From positions 2,604,001-2,668,000 of the forward strand of contig OY762279.1 in NCBI GenBank assembly GCA_963665455.1: a DNA stretch of 64,000 bases, read 5' to 3'. The notes under the pieces are model-generated. The model made no database searches and was not told where the DNA came from. It saw nothing but the letters and a program-made list of their open reading frames with translations. Positions 43,431-51,406 of the stretch are shown in pieces. The translations under genes were made by a program, and so were the position numbers. Source of the stretch: VXNE01 sp963665455 (GTDB taxonomy: Bacteria > Pseudomonadota > Gammaproteobacteria > Pseudomonadales > Azotimanducaceae). Position 1 is the stretch's first letter; every line of letters starts with the position of its first letter.

Positions 43431-46400
43431 CTACTCCCTCACGCTTCGCCTTGGCCGTGGTTCTGGCCTGTTGTCTCGGAGCGGTCGACGCGACGGCAAC
43501 GGTGGAGATGGTCGGCACGGTCTCCTATCGCATCGTGGACGACGTGGTCACTATCGAAATCGAGCGCATCGAGAACAGCGGCGCTATCCGCACGGGGGAG
43601 TTGCACGTAACGTTGTGGGTGACGGAAGGAGCCGACCCGTACACCAACGGCTGGGCGGTCGCGCGCCAATCGCTTGCCTATATCGACGGTGCCGGCACGC
43701 TTGGTCCGGGCTGGAACTACCAAGACATCCGTTTCACGACCGACTACCGTCGGCCGCCGCCTGGCCGCTACTACGTCCACCTCTTCGTCTCGGAGGCACC
43801 GGAACTCATCAACGTCCTCCATCTGTTCACGTTCACGGACCAAATCCAAGTCCGTCGCGTGGATCTGGAGGGTGCCGTCTCGTATCGCATCCGCGGCGGT
43901 CAGGTAACTCTGGAGGTGGATCCCATCGCGAACTATGGCGACTCGCGGACGGGTGAACTGCATCTCACCATGTGGCTGACCGCTGACCCGGATCCATTCA
44001 CCAGCGGCTACCGCGCCGCTCGCGAATCTCTCGCCTACATCGATGGTAGCGGCAGGCTTGGAGCGGGGCGGGCGTACGAGGATGTCCGCTTCACTGCCGA
44101 CTACCGCGCCCCCCCGGCCGGCGCCTACTACGTCCATGTCTTCGTCTCCGAGACGCCCGACCTCAACACGGCGCTGGATCTGCTTACCTTCACCAACGTG
44201 CTCACGGTGGCAGAGGAGGACGATCACGGCGACGTGCCCGCCGATGCTACCCGGATACGCGTCGAATCGGTGACCCGGGGCAATCTCGGACACTCGGGCG
44301 ACAAAGATCTGTTTCGAGTGCAAGTGCAGCGCCCCGGCTGGTTGGTCGTGGCCACCAGAGGCACGACGGACACGCACGGCACGCTCAGCGCGGAGGACGG
44401 CACGGTCGTCGGCGCGGACGACGACGAAGGGGACGGTCGGAACTTCCTCATCGTGGCCCGCGTGTCGCCGGGCGACTGGTTCATCGAAGTGCGCGGCTTC
44501 GACCGCAGCGTGACCGGCCGCTACAGCCTCGTGGTCGTGTTCCACCCCGATCCCATCCCCCCCGCGCATGACGCGCCCTCGCGGCATCTGGGCGACTTCG
44601 ACGGCGACGGGCGCGACGACGTGCTGCTACGCCATGCGGAGACCGGCGAATGGGTTTTCTATGCCATGGACGGGCGCCAAGGGACGTTGCAGACGACCCG
44701 CATAACGAAGAACCCAAGCTACCGTCTGGCCGGCAGCGGCGACTTCGACGGGGACGGCCGGGACGACGTGCTGCTGCGTCACGCCGCCAACGGGGCTTGG
44801 ATCTTCTATGCGACGGTCGGCCCCCGTGCGACCTTGCGGCGGCTCGGCATCACCCGCAACGCTCGTTACCGGTTCCGCGGCATCGGCGATTTCGACGGGG
44901 ATGGTCGGGACGACGTGCTGCTACGGCACGTCGATACCGGCGCGTGGATCTACTACGCGGTCAGGGACACGCGCGCGACGTTGCGGCGCGTGGGCATGAG
45001 CCGCGATGCGGGCTACCGCTTCGCCGGGACGGGTGATCTCACCGGGGATGGCCGGGACGAGGTGCTGTTACGCCACGCCGAAACGGGTGCGTGGGTCTAC
45101 TACAAGATCAACGGTGCGCGGGCGACCTTGACGCGGACGGGCCTGACGGACGACCTTTACTGGCGCTTCAACGCCATGGGAGATTTCGACGGCGATGGCC
45201 GCGCGGACGTCCTGCTGCGTGACGACCGGACCGGTCGTTGGTCGATCCATGTGCTTGAGGGAGGGACGTGGGCGTCTCGTGGTGCTGATCTGACGCCGGA
45301 TGGAGACTATCGCTTGTGGGGCGTGGGCGACTTCGACGGCGATGGCCGCGACGACATGCTGCTGCGCCACGCGGACAGCGGGAAATGGCGTCACTATGGC
45401 CTGGAGGGTGGTCGATACGTCTCAGGCGAGGCGTCGCTCGATGCCGATCCGCTGTTGTCGATTGTGACCGGGGTGGCCAGCGGCTCGATCTCCGGCACGT
45501 TGGCGGTGGCCGAGGGGCAGGTGGTCGATGGGGACACCAACGATCCGAACGATCCCGTCGTTCCCAACGACACGAATGCGCGCGCACAGCGGTTGCCGGT
45601 TCCGGTCTCCGTTGCGGGTCATGCGGAGGCGGCCGGCGACAAATGGGACGTTTACCGGGTGTCGTTCCCAGCGGCGACGCGGGTAAGCTTGGCGATCGCG
45701 GATCCCGACGCCGCCGACCTTGACTTGTACCTGACCGATACCGCTGGCACCGTCCTCGAACAGTCCTTGGGCAGCGGAGCGCTCGAGGCCATTCACACGA
45801 GCCGCACCGGCGCGCATCTCATCAAGGTGCGGGCGCTCTCCGGCGCCGGCAACTACTCTCTGGTTGTGTCGATCGCAGATGTCGCCAGTAGTCAGGCGGC
45901 TAGTGGCGAGGGGACATCTTCCATGGACGGCAGCTTCGTCCCGGGCGAGCTCATCGCGCAACCGGCAGCAGGCAGCGGCGATGAGATCGAGAACGTGCTT
46001 GCGAGGGAAGCGCCACGCTTGGTGGCACGGACAGAAACGATGGGCGGTGCACTGGTGCTATACGCCGATGGCCCGCTCGCCCCTGCAAGCGCCGTCGCAG
46101 AGCCAGAACTCCGCTATGCGTCCGAGGAGCTGCGGGAGCGGGCGGCCACGCTGCTGCTCGGCAAGCAGCTACAGGCGAGCGGGGCGTTCGAATACGTGGT
46201 TCCGAACTACGTGTATCGCCCGCTGGCCGTGCCGAACGATCCGTTCTATCGACACCAATGGCACTACCCGCACATCGAACTGCCGCGAGCTTGGGACATC
46301 ACCAAGGGCGACGACGATGTCGTAGTCGCCGTGATCGACTCCGGTGTGGTGACGGACCATCCCGATCTCCGCAATCGCCTGCTACGCGATTCGAGAGGCC

Positions 46401-48028
46401 GAGTGGTCGGCTACGACTTCATCAGCGACCCCGCGAGCGCCGGCGATGGGGACGGCATCGATGCGGATCCGTTCGACGTCGGTGATCGGGAAGGCGTTGG
46501 TGAGCGCAGTTCGTTCCACGGCACGCATGTTGCGGGCACCGTGGGCGCGGAGACGAACAACGGCATCGGTGTCGCCGGCGTCACTTGGCGAGGGAAGATC
46601 ATGCCCATCCGCGTGCTGGGCAAGGAGGGTGGCACGAGTTGGGACATCGCGCAAGGGATACGCTACGCGGCGGGCCTGTCCAACGATTCGGGCACGGTGC
46701 CGCCCGAGCCTGTAGACGTCATCAACCTGAGTCTCGGCCCCTCGAATCCTCTTTGCCTGCCCCTGTCGTTGCTTGGTGTCGATCCGAACCAGCGGGGTGC
46801 GCTGGAGGACGCGATCGCGGCCGGGATAACCGTCGTGGTGGCGGCCGGCAACGACGACTGCCACGACCCGGCCCCCATGTCGTTGGTGGCGGGCGTCGTT
46901 TCGGTTGGCGCGACTGGCCGTAGTGATCGGGCGCCTTACTCGAACTTCGGTTCGACACTCGATGTGGTGGCGCCGGGCGGGGATCCGGGCAAGGATCTTG
47001 ACGGCGACGGCTATTCTGATCGGGTCCTGAGCACAATGGCCAACGATGGCGGTGCCGCGATCAAGCCCAGCTACGCGCCCCTCGATGGCACGTCGATGGC
47101 TGCACCACATGTGGCCGGAGTCGTGGCCCTGATGCTTGCCGCCAACCCGGACCTCACGCCGGAGGACGTCAATCGACTGATCGCGGGCACCCACGCCGAC
47201 CCCGCCGCCGAACGCATTACCCACGATTTGGGCGACCCGGGGCGCGACGACATCTTTGGCCACGGGCTTATCGACGCCTACCGAGCCGTGGCGGTCGCGC
47301 AAGCCGTGGCGGGCGGTGGCGATGGGCTGCCTGACCGCCGCATTCTGGCCGTGTCGCCGACGCGCCTGCATTTTGGCGCCACGGCGGACGTGCTCCGTGT
47401 GCAACTCAGGAACCTGGGCACCCGTCGTGTGCGGGTGAGCTCGGTCGAGCCAGACGTGGCATGGATGGGCGTCTCCCTCGACGAATGGCCGACCCTGGTC
47501 GTCGAGGTGGATCGCGAGGGCCTGGCGGAGGACACCTATGTGGGCCGGATCGCGATCGGCTCCGATGGTGGCGATCTCACCGTTCCGGTCTCCATGCAGG
47601 TCTGGCGGGGCGCGACCGCGGACATTGGCACTGTCCATGTGCTAGCCCTATCCCCGGGTTCGCTGGAAACCGAGTCGGCGACGGACACCAACGAACGGCT
47701 CGGATACGCGTTTAACTTGTCGGTGGTACCTTTCGGTGAGTACATCGTCGCTGCGGGCACGGACCGCGATGGCGATGGCTTCATCTGCGACGACGGCGAG
47801 GCCTGCGGCATCTGGCCGCGCATCGACGAACCGGCGGCGCTCAAAGTCGACGGAGACGAGACGGAAAGGAACTTCGGCGTCTCGATTGATCTGTTCGCGC
47901 GGGTTTCGTCGCAAAGCGTGAACGCCGTGGACGCCGGCAGGATTCCGGCAGGGGGGTTCGCCATCCCGGCGGCGTCGCGGCGTACGGTCGAGCAGGCGGG
48001 TGCCGGCGTATCGGCCGGGCGCCGATAA
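43427..48028 (+). CDS. large secreted S8 family serine peptidase with VCBS/FG-GAP repeats
   Basis: A 1533-residue secreted protease from GTG at 43427. Domains in order are: signal peptide (FALAVVLACCLGAVDATA); two tandem ~115-residue beta domains (SYRIVDDVVTIEIERI and SYRIRGGQVTLEVDPI copies); a PPC-like domain (about 264-370); six 49-residue repeats of the GDFDGDGRDDVLLRH type (about 389-680); a second PPC-like domain (about 703-820); and a propeptide-like segment. The subtilisin domain has Asp971 (VIDSGV), His1031 (HGTHVAGT) and Ser1223 (GTSMAAPH). A C-terminal ASH/carboxypeptidase-like tail follows. All three catalytic residues are intact. It is the middle gene of an overlapping three-gene operon, with a lipoprotein before and a PrcB-like lipoprotein after. 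Confidence 0.9.
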   Translation: MTTPSRFALAVVLACCLGAVDATATVEMVGTVSYRIVDDVVTIEIERIENSGAIRTGELHVTLWVTEGADPYTNGWAVARQSLAYIDGAGTLGPGWNYQDIRFTTDYRRPPPGRYYVHLFVSEAPELINVLHLFTFTDQIQVRRVDLEGAVSYRIRGGQVTLEVDPIANYGDSRTGELHLTMWLTADPDPFTSGYRAARESLAYIDGSGRLGAGRAYEDVRFTADYRAPPAGAYYVHVFVSETPDLNTALDLLTFTNVLTVAEEDDHGDVPADATRIRVESVTRGNLGHSGDKDLFRVQVQRPGWLVVATRGTTDTHGTLSAEDGTVVGADDDEGDGRNFLIVARVSPGDWFIEVRGFDRSVTGRYSLVVVFHPDPIPPAHDAPSRHLGDFDGDGRDDVLLRHAETGEWVFYAMDGRQGTLQTTRITKNPSYRLAGSGDFDGDGRDDVLLRHAANGAWIFYATVGPRATLRRLGITRNARYRFRGIGDFDGDGRDDVLLRHVDTGAWIYYAVRDTRATLRRVGMSRDAGYRFAGTGDLTGDGRDEVLLRHAETGAWVYYKINGARATLTRTGLTDDLYWRFNAMGDFDGDGRADVLLRDDRTGRWSIHVLEGGTWASRGADLTPDGDYRLWGVGDFDGDGRDDMLLRHADSGKWRHYGLEGGRYVSGEASLDADPLLSIVTGVASGSISGTLAVAEGQVVDGDTNDPNDPVVPNDTNARAQRLPVPVSVAGHAEAAGDKWDVYRVSFPAATRVSLAIADPDAADLDLYLTDTAGTVLEQSLGSGALEAIHTSRTGAHLIKVRALSGAGNYSLVVSIADVASSQAASGEGTSSMDGSFVPGELIAQPAAGSGDEIENVLAREAPRLVARTETMGGALVLYADGPLAPASAVAEPELRYASEELRERAATLLLGKQLQASGAFEYVVPNYVYRPLAVPNDPFYRHQWHYPHIELPRAWDITKGDDDVVVAVIDSGVVTDHPDLRNRLLRDSRGRVVGYDFISDPASAGDGDGIDADPFDVGDREGVGERSSFHGTHVAGTVGAETNNGIGVAGVTWRGKIMPIRVLGKEGGTSWDIAQGIRYAAGLSNDSGTVPPEPVDVINLSLGPSNPLCLPLSLLGVDPNQRGALEDAIAAGITVVVAAGNDDCHDPAPMSLVAGVVSVGATGRSDRAPYSNFGSTLDVVAPGGDPGKDLDGDGYSDRVLSTMANDGGAAIKPSYAPLDGTSMAAPHVAGVVALMLAANPDLTPEDVNRLIAGTHADPAAERITHDLGDPGRDDIFGHGLIDAYRAVAVAQAVAGGGDGLPDRRILAVSPTRLHFGATADVLRVQLRNLGTRRVRVSSVEPDVAWMGVSLDEWPTLVVEVDREGLAEDTYVGRIAIGSDGGDLTVPVSMQVWRGATADIGTVHVLALSPGSLETESATDTNERLGYAFNLSVVPFGEYIVAAGTDRDGDGFICDDGEACGIWPRIDEPAALKVDGDETERNFGVSIDLFARVSSQSVNAVDAGRIPAGGFAIPAASRRTVEQAGAGVSAGRR
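44591..45470 (+). repeat. six tandem 147 bp coding repeats (FG-GAP/VCBS-like)
   Basis: Inside the subtilase gene the motif GDFDGDGRDDVLLRHA recurs with its Asp at residues 390, 439, 488, 537, 586 and 635, an exact 49-residue (147 bp) period. The fourth copy reads GDLTGDGRDEV. The DxDGDGxDD loops are probable calcium-binding sites of a beta-propeller-like fold. The regular spacing implies recent internal duplication. Confidence 0.85.
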
Positions 48029-48504
48029 TGCGTCGGCTCGCCGCCGTCGCGGCATGCCTCACATGCGTCGCTTGCGCGGCCGAGGTGTCCTTGACAGCCC
48101 CGGCGCTCGAACCGCTGGAAGGCGGCGGGCAATCCGGCGTCGCGGAACGCTCGTTCCTCGTGGTCGGGGACGACCGGACTTTCCGGGCGTTGTACGCGTC
48201 CATACACGCGCATCGGCTACCGTCCCCTCGGCCGCCGGACGTCGCGTTCGGCACCCACGTCGTGCTCGTGGCGTTCTTGGGCACGCGTTCGACTGGTGGC
48301 CATCGGGCGGGGTTTGGCGCCGTGGTCGTCGAGGGAGACGTTGCGCGCGTGGCCGTGGTTGAGCAATCTCCGCCGGCGGACGCCCTGCTCATCCAGGCGA
48401 TGACCACGCCCTACGCGATGGCCACGCTGGTTCGGGCGAACATCCGGACGGTCGAGTTGGTGGACGGCACGGGCGCCGTCGTCTTGCGGAGATCGTGGCG
48501 TTGA
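48028..48504 (+). CDS. PrcB-like lipoprotein
   Basis: A 158-residue protein with signal MRRLAAVAACLTCVAC and lipobox VAC. The C-terminal half has THVVLVAFLGTRSTGGHRAGF, the hallmark of the PrcB C-terminal domain, named after the Treponema protease-complex subunit that stabilises a subtilisin-like protease. The start overlaps the subtilase stop (TAATG). Family plus position suggest that it assists or inhibits the co-encoded protease; this is inference. Confidence 0.75.
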   Translation: MRRLAAVAACLTCVACAAEVSLTAPALEPLEGGGQSGVAERSFLVVGDDRTFRALYASIHAHRLPSPRPPDVAFGTHVVLVAFLGTRSTGGHRAGFGAVVVEGDVARVAVVEQSPPADALLIQAMTTPYAMATLVRANIRTVELVDGTGAVVLRRSWR

Positions 48505-48703
48505 ACGAACGGAAGGGACACGGCTCGCGTCGACTCCGTGCGCCATGTCCAATCACCTCTGACTGCGAAAGTCCCAGTTGAAACGGATCAATCAATGGTC
48601 CATTTTGCGGGACAACGACCTGCCGAGCTCCACATGAGGATCTCTGGACGCTGCCGCACGCATCATGAGCACCGAGAGACGACAGTAAGAAGGAAACCGA
48701 ACC

Positions 48704-49087
48704 ATGGCTTCCAGCGAACTGGCACCGCAACACGAACGGCTTCTAACGAGGTCGGTTAAGAAGCGCTACCGCCGCATGGACAGCGCGGAGCGGCAGGTCT
48801 TCGCTCACGGATTCAGGGCTGGCCTACGAGTCGATGATCTCTCGGCAAGGGGTGACCATGGGGCTCCTTATGCTCGCGGGTGGCTAGCCGGCGAGGCGGT
48901 CAGGAAACGTACCTACCTGAAAGGAGTACGTGACGGTCTCCAGGACGCAGCCGGACAGAATCGACCCGCGGACCTTGATCCGAACCAACAGGATCAGGTC
49001 TTCGCGCAGCTCGACAGGCTGCTGAGCGCTCTGTACGACAAAGGATTCATCGATGGTCGGAACTCCCGCGCTATATCGACTCCGTAA
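48704..49087 (+). CDS. hypothetical protein with repeated G-x2-x-G helices
   Basis: A 127-residue basic, soluble protein; AAGAAGGAAACC gives a fair ribosome site before the ATG. Four glycine-pair motifs recur: GFRAGLR, GWLAGEAV, GVRDGLQD and GFIDGRN, suggesting helical hairpins with close packing. I know no matching family. It lies in a somewhat less GC-rich stretch of orphan genes. Confidence 0.55.
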   Translation: MASSELAPQHERLLTRSVKKRYRRMDSAERQVFAHGFRAGLRVDDLSARGDHGAPYARGWLAGEAVRKRTYLKGVRDGLQDAAGQNRPADLDPNQQDQVFAQLDRLLSALYDKGFIDGRNSRAISTP

Positions 49088-49285
49088 ATCGACCGTGGTC
49101 GCCACGCTCCGAAGTGGCCGCCAGAGACGGAGGTCGTCCGGGAAGTGGGTGCGCCGCTGCCGCCGACGGATTTGGACTGCAAAATACGACCACCCGGAGG
49201 TCGCGTGCGTACATCGTGTTCCGGGAACATGGCCCGCCAGACGAGGAGATCATGCGACCGCTGCGGGATTGGGGCGACAACGACC

Positions 49286-49639
49286 ATGACCCACGACGAC
49301 CTTTGTACTGCCATCCTGGGAGTTCTCAGGGCGAGGGCCGTGAAGGGAAACCTGATCACGTACAGCGAACTTGGGGCTGACATCGGTGTGCACCACCGCT
49401 CGCCAAGACTGCATCAGGCGCTCGGTAGCATTTGGCAGTGGTGTGCCGAGCGAGACCTTCCCCACATCAACGCCATAGTCGTCAGGAAGTCAGGCGCTCG
49501 GCGCGGCATTCCGGGTACGGGCTACCGGCCCGGTGGGCACCCGATCACGAGGGAGGCTTGGCTCGCGGTGCGGGACGAGGTCTACGCCCGTGTTCAGCGG
49601 GACCAACTGGATCCACCCAAGAAGTGGCCGCCAGGCTGA
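49286..49639 (+). CDS. hypothetical protein with winged-helix-like domain
   Basis: A 117-residue protein starting MTHDDLCTAILGVLRARA. The segment NLITYSELGADIGVHHRS, then LHQALGSIWQWC, INAIVVRKSGARRG and GIPGTGY, loosely resembles the DNA-binding domain of alkyltransferase-like (MGMT/ATL) proteins, but the PCHR or PWHR active-site block is missing. A DNA-binding role is possible, not shown. An earlier in-frame ATG at 49145 would add 47 unrelated-looking residues. Confidence 0.55.
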   Translation: MTHDDLCTAILGVLRARAVKGNLITYSELGADIGVHHRSPRLHQALGSIWQWCAERDLPHINAIVVRKSGARRGIPGTGYRPGGHPITREAWLAVRDEVYARVQRDQLDPPKKWPPG

Positions 49640-49930
49640 AACTGATGCGCCCAGTCCTCAGGACGGGTGGAGGAGAACGTGTGACGAGCTTCGGAAGATG
49701 CCAGTTGGCGCACGGCGGACCCGGTCGCGCTGATCCGTTGACGGATCGGGCTGGAAGTTCGTGCAGCGCGGGTAACGCCGGATTCGACCACCGCGTGAGA
49801 CGCGATCAAGCCGCAATCCAGGCTTTCCCCGCCAGTTCCGACATCGACGGCGGCGTCCCCGGCATGCGCATTGGTCGAGTGCGTATCGTTGCCCGGCGAC
49901 TTTCCCGGCGCGGATGAGAACGCGCTTGGC

Positions 49931-50686
49931 TCAGATCGCTTCAAGGGCGCAGTCCGGACCGGACAATTCAGCCGCACTCGATCCGCTCACCACCAGCGCC
50001 AGACCGCCATCGCCATCGTCGCCGGCGGCGTGTACCACCACGCCGGAAGGCGATGTGGCCGCGCCCGGCGCGGGCCGTTCCCCCCGGTACCGGTATCGGC
50101 GGATGCGGCGCTTCACCTCTCCCCGGTACTGCGCCCGGGCGACGACCTCCTGGCCGAGGTAGCACCCCTTCTCGAAGCTGACCGCGCCGATGTCCGTGAG
50201 CCCGAGCATCTGGGGGAGGAAGCGCTCGGAAACCGGGGCGCTCACGATCGCGAATCCGGCATCGATGCAGAGGCGGTCCAGATCGGTCGATGCGGCGGCT
50301 TCGGATGCGGAAACCACCCGCCAACCGAAGGGACGCAATTCGATACCGTCACCCTGCTGCCCTGACGGGAGGAGGGCCTGCGGCACCGGGGAGCCGAGTT
50401 TCGAACGCGCGAACACCAAGTACTTCGACAGGTGCTCCGACAACGCCTCGGCCACCGTTGCGTGGACGATTAGGCCCACGCCGTCCGTCCGGCCCCGCGC
50501 CCACCCGTTGGCCAGTACGCGGCCCTTGATGTTGCAGTAGGCCATGGGCGTCCCGACATCTTCCACGAGCGTGTCCGTGTCGCAGGTGAGGTAGCCCTGC
50601 AGGAAACTTGCGGCGTCCGGCCCGGCGAGGGTGAGTTCGGTCAGGGCGCCCGCCCCGGCGGCTTGCGTATCAGTCCGTGCGATCAT
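49931..50686 (-). CDS. ygfZ: folate-binding protein YgfZ
   Basis: A 251-residue tetrahydrofolate-dependent protein that helps repair or assemble certain Fe-S clusters. The GcvT-like fold begins LTLAGPDAASFLQGYLTCDTD, and the diagnostic KGCYLGQE motif (EKGCYLGQEVVARAQYRG) is present. ATG at 50686 gives the family N terminus. It is divergent from sdhE, 38 bases apart, an arrangement conserved from E. coli onward. Confidence 0.92.
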   Translation of the reverse strand: MIARTDTQAAGAGALTELTLAGPDAASFLQGYLTCDTDTLVEDVGTPMAYCNIKGRVLANGWARGRTDGVGLIVHATVAEALSEHLSKYLVFARSKLGSPVPQALLPSGQQGDGIELRPFGWRVVSASEAAASTDLDRLCIDAGFAIVSAPVSERFLPQMLGLTDIGAVSFEKGCYLGQEVVARAQYRGEVKRRIRRYRYRGERPAPGAATSPSGVVVHAAGDDGDGGLALVVSGSSAAELSGPDCALEAI

Positions 50687-50724
50687 GGCGGCAGTGTACC
50701 GCGAGCAGTCGGCGGGCAAGCCAC

Positions 50725-51027
50725 ATGTCGGACGGGGAGGACCGCGGCCGGGTGTCCTGGCGCAGCCGCCGGGGCATGCTGGAACTCGACTTGTATCTGG
50801 TGCCCTTCGCGGATCGGGAGTACGACGGTCTATCGGCGGCGCAACGGCGGTCCTACCGTGCGTTGTTGGAGCAGGCGGATTGGGAGATTCTGGACTGGCT
50901 CCAGGGCCGCTCGGCACCGCCGGTCCCCTTCCGGGACATCGTTGGCCGCATCCGGGCGGCGGGTGCTGGCGGCCATCCGCTGGTGGAGGAACGCCGCGTT
51001 GAACGCCGTGGGGTCGGACGTGAGTGA
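50725..51027 (+). CDS. sdhE: FAD assembly factor SdhE
   Basis: A 100-residue protein that promotes covalent FAD attachment to succinate dehydrogenase. It has the conserved RRGMLELDLYLVPF with the RGxxE core at residues 16-20 and the FADREYDGLSAAQRR and LLEQADWEILDWL helices. ATG at 50725 matches the family length. The last 8 bases overlap the ygfX-like gene. Confidence 0.92.
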   Translation: MSDGEDRGRVSWRSRRGMLELDLYLVPFADREYDGLSAAQRRSYRALLEQADWEILDWLQGRSAPPVPFRDIVGRIRAAGAGGHPLVEERRVERRGVGRE

Positions 51028-51406
51028 CTACGACGCGACCGCAGCCCGTCACGAGATCGACTGGACCCTGGGCGTCGATTGGTTCCTGGCCGTCGGCCTA
51101 TTGCACGTGCTCGTGGGCACCGTGCTCGGGGCGTTGTGGTCGCCTTGGTGGGGCCTCGCGGCGGGGGCGAGTCTCGCCTGGAAGTGGCTGCGCGCGCGCC
51201 CGAACGAACGCTATCTGTTGCTCGCATTCGAGGACGCCCTCGAGGTGCGGCGCGGCAAGGTCGTGCTAAGGCGCACCGGCCCTTGCTGGTTGACCGAACG
51301 CTGGCTCGTGATCCCCACCTCCCGGCGCGTGCTGCCGGTGCGCCGGGGACGGCTCTCGCCTCAGGACTTCGCGCGCCTGCGCCGCGCCGCCCTGGCGGGA
51401 GGCTGA
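51020..51406 (+). CDS. YgfX/CptA-like membrane protein
   Basis: A 128-residue protein from GTG at 51020 with two adjacent hydrophobic segments (VDWFLAVGLLHVLVGTVLGALW and WWGLAAGASLAWKWLR) followed by a soluble part (ALEVRRGKVVLRRTGPCWLTERWLVI, SRRVLPVRRGRLSPQDFARLRR). This topology and the position directly after sdhE are those of YgfX/CptA, the inner-membrane partner of SdhE. The toxin role proposed in E. coli is disputed. Its 3' end overlaps the convergent nadB by 46 bases. Confidence 0.75.
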   Translation: MSDYDATAARHEIDWTLGVDWFLAVGLLHVLVGTVLGALWSPWWGLAAGASLAWKWLRARPNERYLLLAFEDALEVRRGKVVLRRTGPCWLTERWLVIPTSRRVLPVRRGRLSPQDFARLRRAALAGG

